A stretch of 64,000 nucleotides of DNA from Cyrtodaria siliqua (lineage: Eukaryota > Mollusca > Bivalvia > Adapedonta > Hiatellidae), in assembly GCA_037043455.1 (NCBI GenBank), contig JAWPHD010001427.1, positions 186,001 to 250,000 of the forward strand, written 5' to 3'. Below are positions 37,901 through 47,309 of the stretch, one piece after another. A model generated the notes under the pieces. It saw nothing but the letters and a program-made list of their open reading frames with translations, ran no database searches and was not told the origin of the DNA. How positions within the stretch are numbered: the first letter of the stretch is position 1; each line of letters opens with the position of its first letter. A program made the position numbers and the translations under genes.

Positions 37901-40900
37901 TGTAAAAGTCATTCATTTATCTGTTATCGTTTACTATCGTTTAATTGAAGAATACTTTGTAATTTCAGTCTTTAGTTACTCTAGTAGGACAAACGCACGT
38001 ATTTCACTGTGAACAAACTAGATATCTTATTTCAGAACATCCTCGCTCACCATTTACATATCATAGTATGTGTAATATGTGTATTTTTTTAGTTCATTTG
38101 TTTCGGTTTAAATATCTATATGTCTGTCTTTCTTTCTGTCTGTCTGTCTGTCTGTCAGCATGCGTGGGTAAAAAGATGGAGGGATCAACGTGATTTTTAA
38201 GTGATGCACAGGAAACCGCTGAAAGGAGGAAAATGGAGCGGAGTTTGCGATAGATTGCGTGATGGAAGAAATGTTTGTAAAGCAGTGTAAATAAACAAAC
38301 ATGTGAATTGTAGTCGCTCCTTATTTAAAAAGAAATATGTTGGAAAATACTAGTACAAAATGCAAACAATAATCACTACAGTACAAAACATAGGAATTAC
38401 TTGACCAAAGAAGCATAAGCTACATTTGAAATCACGTCTTTTTATAAACAAACAGCCGACATAGAAAATTTTATGTAATATTGTTTTGCAAATTATTGGA
38501 AATCTCATGGGATGGCAAATATATTACGTTTGTGCAGAAGCGAAGCAAGTGTTTGAAGGCGATGGCCCGTTTTTGCACCAGCAGGACAATACATGGTATA
38601 GAAATAACTTACAATATATAGTAGTTAGAGCTTAAAGGGACTCACTGCAGTCTTGATATTGTAAAACATCCGGCGTCCCATTAGTTTTCTACATAAATTC
38701 CATTTGAGTCATTAATCTTAATTATAAGAATAGTATAAAGAAACTTGCTTTTGCATATTACTAGCTGTTGATTACATTTCATGAAATAATATATACAAAC
38801 CTGTGGTAGAATAACGAAGAAAACTTGAAAACTGAATTTAAATATATGCAAGCAGATTTTAGGTCAAAATGATACTGGATTAATAAATCGAGAAGTTACT
38901 TTTAATGCCTGATACTAACATCAAGATTGCCGTGTGTACCTTTAAAAAGAATAGGCCAAAAATGATTGAAAAATGTGGGAATGTGCAAAGCGAATTCAAA
39001 TGTCCATGAAAAAGAACACAGAGTGTGAGAAAAAAGTGTTAATGTAAATTCGGATTTATTCCAGAGAGTTTAATTTTGTATACTTTTGCGAATAACACCC
39101 CTTGCGAATTTAAAACTTCGCCGTTTCCCGTGATCTATTAATAGTCACGAAATGATCCGGAGAGTGTCGGAAATAATTAGACAAAAACAGCATATATAGT
39201 AAATAAACAAATATGTAATAATATTAAATCAACATTATTAAATAAATATCAGACATGGGGTCAATTACATGGCCAAGAAATTCATTAATTTACATTTTAC
39301 ATTCATTTGTACTTTAAAGGTATGACACACACTAAGGCATATTGCAAGAGGCATTCACACATCTTAAACAGCAGTCAGCCAGCTAGCTATACATGAATTA
39401 TCAGCAAAATGTATCCCAATAATGGAGTTTTCAATTACCCTTTCCCTTTAGTAACATCTCGAGCGATGTCAGAAAACAATAATTTCGACAGTTCAATTAT
39501 AACATAGACATACATTATTATTGATGCATAAGACATGTATAAACTATCAATTTCATTTATATAAGATATATCTATCCATAGCATGAGTACACCTACATTT
39601 TAATAATATTATTTCAATTATAATATTTTTTTTTTTTTTATTATTTATATATTTTTTTTACATCCTATATACATCTCTATTAGTTCGTTACACTGAGCTA
39701 TTCATTACTACTTTGGTATTCCCCTTACCACGCACCTGCTATTTCCGTTATGTTTTGAAATGTACGGTAAGGTATGGTAAGATCAACAAAATCTGTTTAA
39801 ACAAAATACAAACATAAACAAAGACAATTTCAAGAAAACAGCAGGCAACTTGAAATCCATAAAGGGACGTTTTAAACGACTGCATTGACATTCTGACATA
39901 CCAAGACGGTCTATTTTTGAGAAATCGTGGGTATGCACCTGTTATTTCCGTTATGTTTGGGAATGTACGGTACGGTACGGCATTTAAACTCAACCTACAA
40001 ACCATGTAAAAAACTTTTTTTCAAGAAAACAACAACGAACTTGAAATCCATAAAGGGACGTTTTAAATGGAACGACTGCATTGACAGTCTGAGGTACCGA
40101 GTCCTCAGCTAAGACGGCCTATATCTGAGAAATCGCGGCTAATGTTTAGTATTACAGATGTCTCATTTGTTAAACACATCAATTTCGATTCACAGAAAGA
40201 TATAAATGAAAAAAGCAATATGTGGTCAGATGCCTTGAATATAACTTAGAAGGCATATGCGATCTGAAATATATCCATTAAATATTAACATGAGGTTTTA
40301 TATTTGAATATGTTTTACTTTTTTGACTTACTCTGGTTAAGATTATACTAATTTTGAACGCTGACTGAAATGCTATAGAGATTTGATATATTTTGACTTC
40401 CCTAACACAAACATTTGACTGTGTCTTATAAGAAAGAATTGAGCAATTTTACATTTGCTCAGCTGACTAGTGCCGTATTTTACCAAACAAACCAGAAATA
40501 TAAAAAGATCGGACAGGGAAAGTAGCATTCAAGGAGGACAGTAAACCACAAAACACAGAAACAAACACGAAAACAGACAAACAAGAAGGCAAAAGCAATA
40601 ATAAATGCAAACGACAACGCAAACACAAAAAGGGTTGACAATAGGGCTACCGCCTTGGAACGGTCAGTGGCAAAGTAGGCCACTGGGGGTTTAAACCGGT
40701 TCTAGGGTGCACCAAACCTCACACTTACCCTACTGTCATCCCATTAAAACAGGACAGTGTAATTACACACATGCATAATTATATCTCCATATTCAATTAA
40801 TTAAAGCAATACATGCATTACATCGTATCAACAAAACCATTTACTAGTATACGTTCTCTATATTTCAGGATGAATATATTGTGTTGCAAGACATTCAGCT

Positions 40901-43530
40901 TATTATGAATACAATGGGAGAGTATCTTCAGGTTGTATTCTTTCTTTTCTTTTTTCTTATCTATTTTGATATGTGTTATTTTAGCAAAACAGCGTAATGT
41001 GCTAGACGGCATTGAGAAACTGGAAAGTTAAAATTAACCTAATAAAATATATGTTTTACAACATTTTAAATAGCTTTTATTGACATCATATATACGAAAT
41101 TCATTCAATTAACATATTATTGGCATTACAGTTCGTTACTTTATTTAAGGCACAACCGTATGATAGTTATATTGACTAATAATAAAAATGTTAGTTAGTT
41201 ATTAATTTCACAGAATATCGATGGGAAACGCTAATTTTTCTTTTTAATCGTTTACATCCGCTGAGTCATAAAACTGTAACTAGCAATCATGATACATATT
41301 TTATTGCTTTATCTGTTTCGTGATGATGATTATGTTGCAATTCATATCAAATTTGTTCACATTTCTTTTCTTTTCGTGTCAGCGGTTGAAACATCTTAAT
41401 TCGTGATTAGGAATGCTCGTTCTACCAGACAATGCCAGAAATGCAAAATTCAAAGATAAAAATAATTTAATGTAAACTAACACAAAACAAAAGGAGCGTA
41501 CTTACACTAATGATATATACAACAAATGAAAAATGCTTGTGTGTAGAAGAGCGTATACGTTTGTTATTAAAATAAAAGAATATAATAAAGCTAAATATGT
41601 GTCGATACCTTTCCTTTGCAAAAGTTTAAGAAAGTATACACTTATTACTAGCTATGTATGATTTAAGTAAATATCATCTTAATGGAACACTGATACATCA
41701 AACTTGAAATGTTTTTCATGCATTGAAATTAGCGTCCCGATTTATGTATCTAATATCATTTTCACTTTAAACCTGTTTGCATGTATTTTTTTTATTGTCC
41801 TAGTCTTATTTTACCATAGGTTTAAATATATTGTTGGTGCAATATAATCACCTGTTAATAATATGCAACAACACTTTGCTTTAAGCTATTATTATAATTA
41901 ATATTAATAAACCGGACGCCGTGAGTTTTTAAAACATATATATTGCAGTGTGTTCCTTTCATATCAACATAAAATAAAACTATAGCTTCTTTCATAGAAC
42001 TCCAATGTACGGCTATGAGACAAAGTTCATTTGATGAGTGTACCTGCAACATCGTGACAGTATTTGCACTGACATACTTTATATGAGAAAAACCTTCTCC
42101 AAAATGAAGTAATATTCTACTCCTCTACTCAATTCACAGTTTATTGCATTAGCCAGGTGATACTTAATTAAGTTGGAAGAACATGAGAATCAGAGCTACT
42201 CTGGCTATAAACAGACTGAACAAAGGTTGCTTATGTATAGCCACAAGAAGAATTGACTTGGGACTTATAAAAAGAAACTTTGCATTACAGCATATTGATA
42301 CGTTTTTTAGTCTTTCCTGGTTTAGAAATTAATACATTGCATATATCGGAGTACCAATATGGGCCGACGTTTACTTTGACCTTGAAACGCGTCCTTACAT
42401 GGGATGTGAACTGAAAATGGTTATCACGGTTGTAGCTCGACTGAAGTAAAATAGACGACGATCTCTAATTCTGTAAAACCTCAAGATGAATTAGTTCAGA
42501 ACATGTGTATCCCTTACAGGAAGGAATTTCATACTTTATTACCACAATAATTGACGATGTTTAAGTTGGTGATATTCGCTAAACGTTGGTTAAATAAGCC
42601 TGTAATGCAGAGCACTGATCGAGATTTTCGGAAAACTTCTAGGAACATTGTGCGTGCATGACGTGTTTGTTTCATGTTAAATATAAAAATACATTATATA
42701 TCACAACTATATTGTCTTTAACCGTATCTAGTTATTAGCCAACGATCATCAACGCAATATCGTGTGAGCGGTGAGTAATTTATCTGTTGTATGAAATTCA
42801 CGGGGTTTGTTCTGTCTTTTGAACATGCCATGTAGTTACACGGGAATCCCATACTGCTCTGTCGTACGAGAAGCCGTGGTGTCTTACGTAATTATCATTG
42901 GTGAAAGCAAGTCTCACTACAAAAGGTCATACTGCCGCTTGTCATGGTTTCTGACTTGCACAGTTTATTTTACTGGTGTATTGTTACGCACGATTCACGA
43001 CATTGTGTCCGTTAAATGTTCCATCTATATTGTTGAACTATTTCACGTTGTAAATTCGAGTGAAATCCTTTTGTTTGTTTAAACAAATTTAGCCTCAAAG
43101 CCTGATGTACCTTCTTCAATGATGAATGCTAAAATTGTTGACCATTTCCCTAATGAAATGAACCTTTACTTCACCGACGGAGAATATAAAGATAAAAACA
43201 TATGCTTCTTGATATCAGTTTGAGATTTTGAAAAAAATATTAAAATAAGTATATTAAAACTGCAATGCAGTGTCTTAAACCAGAGTTTAGTAACTTTAGA
43301 CGGATAATATTTGTGTGTATGAACAAGTTCGAGTGTAAAAAAGGATAAACTATCTCATTATTTCGGGCTTAGATTATCTAGATACACAAACAAAAATGTA
43401 TACGTGCCATTTTAGGGAATATAGCGTACTGCAATAGTTTATGAGTTCGTGAATGTATTAATATTTGCATATATTTGATTTTTTACAGAACATAAACAAT
43501 CTGAAGAGTGATCTGCATCATCATTTAAAG
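28783..43530 (+). CDS. Type II single-pass membrane protein with stalk, split over at least six exons; function unknown
   Basis: Six segments with proper AG/GT borders join in one frame of 194 codons: 28783-28924, 29482-29634, 30304-30410, 34004-34078, 40869-40931 and 43489-43530. Junction phases agree at all five junctions (1, 1, 0, 0, 0). The predicted product has a charged cytoplasmic part (residues 1-59), no N-terminal signal peptide, one membrane segment (about 60-75, perhaps to 81, preceded by KR), then a polar, helix-prone stalk. The stalk is coded by short phase-0 exons and has an N-glycosylation site, NAT at residues 137-139. This layout is that of a type II ligand or receptor (TNF-ligand-like, C-type lectin-like or C1q-like proteins), but no C-terminal domain was recognised. 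Candidate last exon: 45059-45451. Introns carry many transposons. Confidence 0.6.
28925..28956 (+). repeat. Duplicated splice-donor region of exon 1
   Basis: gtagtatgtattaagg occurs twice in tandem. Only the first copy keeps the frame; the second would add an in-frame stop. Confidence 0.8.
29482..29634 (+). CDS. Type II membrane protein, exon 2 (transmembrane segment)
   Basis: Acceptor caatttcag and donor gtaagt, both strong. It is 153 nt in phase 1-1. It encodes a Tyr/Lys-rich juxtamembrane piece, the hydrophobic segment YIVFYVTCTTILFVIA and an acidic start of the stalk with DFSDDNGARKD. Confidence 0.7.
29735..29890 (+). repeat. Dispersed repeat (family D), copy 1
   Basis: It shares aagagtctgttcat-ag, gtaatgta and caacacctctcacgc-type words, in the same order, with 61015-61180. 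It lies in intron 2 of the membrane protein gene. Confidence 0.6.
30304..30410 (+). CDS. Type II membrane protein, exon 3 (stalk)
   Basis: Acceptor ttgtttcag and donor gtatgt. It is 107 nt, phase 1 to 0. It encodes an alternating acidic/basic segment (AAKKIADAHFKR…DEVEMNDQEE…HNLEK), predicted helical. Confidence 0.7.
30540..30700 (-). repeat. Diverged family B fragment
   Basis: Words aagtcggacaggacatgtag, cacagtcagccaaac and aacggttgacaa correspond to the family B consensus in minus orientation, with many changes. Confidence 0.55.
30701..31990. other. Intron 3, proximal part, no recognised feature
   Basis: AT-rich sequence without repeats matched elsewhere in the window and without coding signal. 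Confidence 0.4.
31991..32480 (-). repeat. Family B, at least two partial copies in minus orientation
   Basis: A diverged piece starts near 32003 (ataacagtcgaacaggaaatg). A second starts near 32098 (ataaaaatcgaacagg) and runs to gacagtgtaaataaagaaatc-like sequence at 32450-32463. The middle part (gggttgaaaatagggctaccgcc) is duplicated at about 32218 and 32329. Confidence 0.75.
32543..32720 (-). repeat. LINE 3' end, minus orientation
   Basis: On the minus strand this ends in gatgaataaagtattc followed by a TTC run, the same kind of 3' terminus as the LINE at 18.55-18.61 kb. It is probably a 5'-truncated insertion. Confidence 0.55.
32721..34003. other. Intron 3, distal part
   Basis: Nothing recognised apart from a short caaa run at 33047-33080. 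Confidence 0.4.
34004..34078 (+). CDS. Type II membrane protein, exon 4 (stalk, N-glycosylation site)
   Basis: Acceptor taatttatttcag and donor gtatcc. It is 75 nt, phase 0-0, coding 25 residues that begin TCNATSKIDGQYQQLKQ. The NAT sequon lies on the predicted outside. The cysteine could form an interchain bond. Confidence 0.65.
34125..35075 (+). pseudogene. LINE C-terminal domain fragment
   Basis: Across several frames the plus strand gives NIPFVNLQTN, then an ETKLSLFNLLVTSVLNYG-like region, visible as separate pieces near 34240-34300, followed by CEIWGI-NSKYI (about 34288-34325). These are motifs found after the RT domain in CR1/L2-like LINEs. A cysteine-containing CRICL segment occurs near 34870. 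It starts just after exon 4 of the membrane protein gene. Multiple stops and frameshifts are present. It could be the same LINE family as 15.1-18.6 kb. Confidence 0.6.
35103..35560. repeat. Dispersed repeat with a 155-bp direct duplication
   Basis: The start is acaagaggccaaagagggctct. The word ccgcgatttgcacaactaga occurs at 35237 and again at 35392, each time followed by the same 100-bp context (tcatacagagttttcctgcca). Its junction with the next block is an A-rich run at 35609-35720. Confidence 0.8.
35740..37095 (+). repeat. About 165-bp tandem repeat, eight units, GGAC-rich end
   Basis: The word gtgttcacaaggcag (with variants) starts at 35758, 35920, 36093, 36254, 36417, 36711, 36862 and 37029. 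Between units are ggccataactc, cgaacttgtccgagctttcattgatatt-like and aataaatgaaggtgctaga words. One unit near 36540 is truncated. The array ends in a ggacggacgg run (37051-37083). Frames on both strands here repeat with the unit and are not genes. Confidence 0.9.
37130..37410 (-). repeat. Family B fragment, minus orientation, with a small insertion
   Basis: Words gcatatgacgtcacaaacat, gggttgacaaaagcgctaccgcc and ggacagtgtaaataaagaaatc place it in family B. About 55 bp of foreign sequence (aagaatcggcacgttctcactt region, 37182-37230) sits inside it. A related word, aagtgtcgattct, occurs at 32938 and 52797. Confidence 0.75.
38036..38065 (+). other. Possible extra mini-exon (10 codons)
   Basis: A strong acceptor (atcttatttcag) and a strong donor (gtatgt) flank 30 nt in phase 0-0 coding NILAHHLHII. 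It would fit between exons 4 and 5 of the membrane protein, and loosely resembles exon 6. It may be a decayed exon copy or chance. Confidence 0.2.
38118..38158. repeat. TCTG/TCTT microsatellite
   Basis: Simple run of gtctgtct units. Confidence 0.9.
38632..38946 (+). mobile_element. MITE family A, second plus copy
   Basis: The ends are ttaaagggactcactgcag and agattgccgtgtgtacctttaa. It shares the internal cggcgtcccattag word and a central tataagaatagtataaag with the 11.4 kb copy. It is about 70 bp longer in the middle. Confidence 0.8.
39600..39665. repeat. Extreme AT low-complexity run
   Basis: T-runs and TA words only. Confidence 0.8.
39731..40138 (+). repeat. Two tandem copies of an approximately 203-bp unit
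   Basis: gcacctg-tatttccgttatg starts at 39732 and 39935. Each copy carries acttgaaatccataaaggga and an end, gagaaatcg-gg. There are two overlapping open frames (39748-40005 minus, 39927-40112 plus) without motifs. Confidence 0.8.
40497..40765 (-). repeat. Family B, near-complete 3' end, minus orientation
   Basis: It runs from aaatataaaaagatcgg to ttaaaacaggacagtgtaa, almost collinear with the segment that follows RT coding sequence at 46.4-46.7 kb, reversed. It is the best single reference copy besides that one. It ends about 100 bp upstream of exon 5. Confidence 0.85.
40869..40931 (+). CDS. Type II membrane protein, exon 5 (stalk)
   Basis: Acceptor tatatttcag and donor gttgta. It is 63 nt, phase 0-0, coding 21 residues with hydrophobics at heptad-like spacing (IVLQDIQLIMNTM), compatible with a coiled coil. 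Confidence 0.6.
41679..41960 (-). mobile_element. MITE family A, minus copy
   Basis: It shows ttaatggaacactg at the left and, near the right end, accggacgccgtgagttttt with gcagtgtgttcctttc. Both ends are degraded relative to 11393-11636. Confidence 0.65.
41961..43488. other. Intron 5, no recognised feature
   Basis: AT-rich. A frame at 42807-43082 has no motif or splice support and is not called. Confidence 0.4.
43489..43530 (+). CDS. Type II membrane protein, exon 6 (stalk)
   Basis: Acceptor gattttttacag and donor gtttgt. It is 42 nt, phase 0-0, coding NINNLKSDLHHHLK. Length and phase continue the series of exons 4 and 5. Beyond this exon the gene model is uncertain. Confidence 0.55.
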
Positions 43531-43649
43531 GTTTGTATGAACATTTAAGTAAACAATTTGTATCTGTCTTTTACTAAAGCATTTCTAGTTCAGAGCAGCA
43601 TTATGAAATGTTTCAAAACAAAAATACGACTGTATTGTTTCGGGTAAAA

Positions 43650-44437
43650 TGTCACAAGAAAGGAAGTACAACCAGCAGCAACTATTTTTAAAATATAATT
43701 TAACAAATTTATTCCAATACTAACATGAAAAATACATAAAATGGATCCAGTATTTCTTTAAAATCCGATATTTGAATAAAATCCAAATAATATTGGCAAG
43801 TGTCCCTTTTATCTAAATTGTCAAGTGTCCTTTTAATCCAGTTTCACTTCAAGTCTTTCCTGGTTTAATTAATTCACCATAGTCCAAATGTCCAAATAAT
43901 TTTTAATCACTTTTATATGTATTATAGATGAGCACACTATTTGTTTATCCTCTCAGAATATAGTTTAATTCATAGCATCCAATAATTTCACTTTATACTG
44001 ATTTATACTCAGTTCAAATACTGAAAGCCAGATATTCAACTCTAATACTGAAAACTGAAAACCCAGCAACAACCCCAACAGCCTGTTTTTATACTGTCGT
44101 AGAAAGTAATAGAACACTTAGAATATTCCAGTGTTATTTTTAAATAACCTTAACTGTAATATGATGCCTCATGGAAGGTCATAGAAGCTTTAGAATGTTC
44201 CAATAACCTTGAATGAGACATGTGATGCATCACATGATGTTGTGATGCATCACATGATGTAAACAATACATTAGAAAATACTAGAATATTTTATAAACAC
44301 TGGATGTCAATCAAACAGTCTGGTTTAAATCAGTAGTACACAACCCAGATATTTTCATAAGTGCTGTAAATAGAAACACTTGACAGCTGGATGCATAACC
44401 ATAACACTTATATAGCATTATATACTTGAGGGTAACA
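43650..44437 (-). mobile_element. Solo LTR candidate, minus orientation, 788 bp
   Basis: The plus strand begins tgtcacaag and ends gggtaaca, so the minus-strand LTR starts TGTTACCC and ends CTTGTGACA, with TG…CA termini. It has a TATA box (inverse of ttttatac at 44097-44104) and a polyadenylation signal AATAAA (inverse of 43708-43713) in the right order and spacing for U3-R-U5. No matching target duplication is visible (taaaa versus gtatc), which lowers confidence. No internal retroelement sequence adjoins it. Confidence 0.5.
44222..44262. repeat. Palindromic 20-bp tandem pair inside the LTR U3 region
   Basis: tgtgatgcatcacatgatgt occurs twice head to tail; each copy contains the self-complementary catgtgatgcatcacatg-type core. 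It could be a protein-binding site in the LTR promoter. Confidence 0.7.
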
Positions 44438-45058
44438 GTATCAATAATGACTTACCTTGCATTAAATTACTGGTTGCCTAGACATTGAATATGAATCGAG
44501 ATTTGGGTTTATTACTTGCTGATATGTTTAGAAAAAACAGTATACACTCCTGGAAATGTTAATATAAACAAGGTATGTCAAAACGAATGTTCGACTTTGC
44601 GAACCATGGAATCGCCGATTTACGGAATCGACAGTTTTTTATTAATATTAGCGCCGGAAAGTCTAATATGGAGTTGTTGTTGTACAACAAGTGAAAATCA
44701 ACGGAATGAATTAGGAGTTTCCCAGGAATCTCTAACGACGCTAGAATCAGTCATCGAAATGCCCATATCATCATGACAGTTCTTACATGTTTATCTGCAT
44801 TGTAGTAAATGCTGAACTATTGCGGTTAAATACAATGTATAACTTTAACTATAGGCAAGATGGATTCTGACTTAACGAGTACTTATATAATATGTAAAGA
44901 CATGGTGTATCTGTTGTGAGGATATATCTTTGTTTAAATCACGCTGTGACCTCCAATATCTCAAATATCCGATATGACATTCCATGTTCAGCCTGTGAAA
45001 TAAATAAAATCAGTGCATATCCTTAAAATATATCCTTCTAAAATGAAACAGAGGCTAG

Positions 45059-45646
45059 AAAGGTACATTTTGGTCCTCAATAATGGGCTTCTATCGGGCT
45101 TCCAAGATGGCGTCGACGTTTCTATTAGCATTTACACAAGATCATCTTAATAAATCCTCCAACAAGGGAAGTAGTATAACTTCAGATTGTTACTCTTTTA
45201 TCCAATATATTCAGCCCCTTAGACATTTTCAAGAGAACACGATTTCAAGAAACACTTATGTCACATCCATTTTGCGGATAAGTGATGGAATTTGGAATCA
45301 GGGTCACTGTATTGTGATGTTTGGTAATTTGATTTCGTTAACTCCCTTTCTCTTGAAAAAGGCCAATGGGCCAATGTGCCGAAATATTGAACAAAAGAGT
45401 AACAATTTAAAGTTTTTACTACAAAGATATAAACATTTGGTTTATACGTAAACACGTTCTCTGATTGTATACAAATATGGCGACATTATCTATTTCTCTG
45501 GGGCTAAACCCGGTATCAGTACGACGAAAATCAGTCACGGTTGCGAAACGATGGTGGTATCGGTGGCGCCTCACGGTTACTCCCTTACAGCGTCGCGGAT
45601 TTTCTACGACAATTATAACAGTTTTACCGAATGGAGTGAATCATAA
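45059..45646 (+). CDS. Unidentified 588-nt frame with one internal stop; candidate last exon of the membrane protein gene
   Basis: One reading frame runs from an acceptor-like ggctag (ending 45058) to TAA at 45644-45646, broken only by TAA at 45449-45451. The first part gives 130 codons (122 if ATG 45083 is used); the second gives 64 codons including YKYGDIIYFSG and a SVAPHGYSLTASRIFYD segment with natural-looking codon use. In phase, exon 6 could join it, giving a C-terminal region of domain size. I recognise no family. The acceptor has a poor pyrimidine tract. An aagatggcg word at 45104-45112 resembles a YY1 site. The frame ends about 35 bp before an RT insertion. It may be a pseudogenised exon or an unrelated frame. 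Confidence 0.35.
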
Positions 45647-45679
45647 CTATTAGTACGTTGGAGAAAGTGTGATGGCGGT

Positions 45680-46200
45680 TTCTATGACAAGAGAGATGAT
45701 TTTAATTTTGACATTGTTAATTACGTCCCCCGAGCAACTTCTTATGGGGTGTATGTGTCTCAACTTATTCGTTTTTCAAGAGCTTGTACTCGAGTTGAGG
45801 ACTTTAATATTCGTAGTCTTTGTATAATTAAAAAGCTGCTCAATCAGGGTTACCGTTACCATAAACTTCGTAAAACCTTTGCAAAATTTTATTATCGTAA
45901 CCCTGATCTTCTTTCCAAATATAAAAGTAATTTAAGGACTCTTCTGCGACAAGGACTGTCACAACCTGACTTCTATGGTGATGTGATTTATAAACTTCGT
46001 AAGATTCTTGGTCCTGATCACTTTCATACTATCTTTGTTAAACTACTTAAAAAGTTTATCAAAAGAGGTTATGACCTATCATTTTGCAACGTACTGCATG
46101 CTTGGTGGTGGACCCTTTTACAGTTCGCCACTATGCTTTCCTCTTTAATTGTATGATGACCGGACAAGCTGTGGACCTATGATGACGCCTACCTAAAGCC
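45680..46200 (+). pseudogene. RT C-terminal fragment of the family B element
   Basis: It begins abruptly with YDKRDDFNFDIVNY, then ATSYGVYVSQLIRFSRACTRV, YHKLRKTFAKFYYRNPDL and YGDVIYKLRKILG. This is the thumb-like region that follows the YLDD palm, also seen more damaged at 26.7-27.1 kb. An uninterrupted run covers 45749-46156; a frameshift near 46100 precedes the normal end. The catalytic domains are absent, so it is a 5'-truncated copy. It is directly followed by the family B 3' region. Confidence 0.75.
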
Positions 46201-46700
46201 CATTGGGACTGTGGCGTTTGATGTTTGTCTATGATCTTTCTTGTCGTGCCCTTAATGGTTTATTCTTTTGTTGCTCTGGCTTCTGCCATGTCACTGAGTA
46301 CCTTCTTTGTGGCTTTCTAGGCTATTGATTTTTTTGTATTATATTTACACGAGCATATTTGTGTTTTACTTATATTGCCTATTTATGCTGCCTTGTTGGT
46401 TAGAGATTACTTCATGGTGGGGATTTCTTTATTTACACTGTCCTGTTTTAATGGGATGACAGTAGGGTAAGTGTGAGGTTTGGTGCACCCCAGAACCGAT
46501 TTAAACCCCCAGTGGCCTACTTTGCCACTGACCGTTCCAAGCCGGTAGCCCTATTGCCAACCCTTTTGTGTTTATGATGTCGTTTGCTTTTATTATTACT
46601 TTTGCCTTCTTGTTCGTCTGTTTGCGTGTTTGTTTCTGTGTTTTGTGGTTGACTGTCCTCATTGAATGCTACTTTCCCTGTCCGATATTTTTATATTTCT
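46201..46700 (+). repeat. Family B reference copy: 3' region of the RT element
   Basis: It follows RT coding sequence directly. Landmarks are ggggatttctttatttacac, ctgttttaatgggatgacag, gtgaggtttggtgcacc, ccttttgtgtttatgatgtc and the terminal gtccgatatttttatatttc. All other family B fragments in the window match parts of this, so they probably derive from truncated copies of the same element. Confidence 0.8.
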
Positions 46701-46908
46701 TTCTTTTGAGCAAGGATCTTCCATATACATAACATATGTCAGTACATCTATGGAAGACGAAAGCGACGAGTCCATCTTAACGAGTACACCAATACTAGTG
46801 ATGCAATTTACGAATGGTGCTTGTAATACGAAATCGCTTAAACGAACTATACACTTCAAAGAGTGTATTTCTTTGACAACACCCAACAGTAATTTTCACC
46901 ATCACTAG
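46701..46908 (+). CDS. Exon-like frame, unknown
   Basis: Immediately after the family B end, one frame codes SSIYITYVSTSMEDESDE followed by about 45 more residues, ending in a HHH run and TAG at 46906-46908. Its low-repetition composition, acidic patch and balanced codon use differ from nearby repeats. No good acceptor is visible; any real one would have been displaced by the transposon. It could be the last exon of a gene disrupted by the insertion, or chance. No family is recognised. Confidence 0.25.
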
Positions 46909-47098
46909 CAGTGTCATTCAAAAGGTGTGGTGACACCTTAATGCCGTCTACATATGATACTTCTCGTGGTAAATCCGCCTAAACTTAGGGTAAACTGCAA
47001 AGAATAACATTCTATACGATCGATCATAATGTGGAACTTATTTTCGAGGTGTGTTCGAGTCCGTTTAATAATAGAAGTACATGTACATAAGAAAGAAC

Positions 47099-47290
47099 AC
47101 AAAGGCGGGTCGTATAGATTATCATGCTGTGTGCAACAAGCAGTGCTGTGAACGGGCACATTACCATGGACACGTTAACGAACATTTAGAGTCAACTCCA
47201 TACTCTTGCAGCGTGTGCAACAAATCATATAAGAATAAGTATAGCCGCTCCGGTGACACGTTTTGTCATGTTCCGGATTTAATAAAGATG
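47099..47290 (+). pseudogene. C2H2 zinc-finger fragment
   Basis: Two finger-like units are read: one ending CCERAHYHGHVNEH (H-x3-H present, first cysteine replaced by H) and the next YSCSVCNKSYKNKY (C-x2-C present, followed by D-TFCH where H-x3-H is expected). The linker between them, LESTPY, resembles the usual TGEKPY-type linker. The missing ligands suggest a decayed gene fragment. The frame runs on into the minisatellite at 47310. Confidence 0.5.
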
Positions 47291-47309
47291 AGCCACCCTT
47301 CATCTCGGG

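Noticed and set aside
37969..38065. 97-nt exon with strong acceptor and donor
   Set aside because: It would leave the frame in phase 1 before exon 5, which starts in phase 0. Only the inner 30-nt version keeps phase, and it is weak.
44516..44776. 86-codon plus-strand frame after the solo LTR
   Set aside because: The apparent exon border at 44532 gives the wrong phase and a stop in the frame required. It has no motif or repeat relationship.
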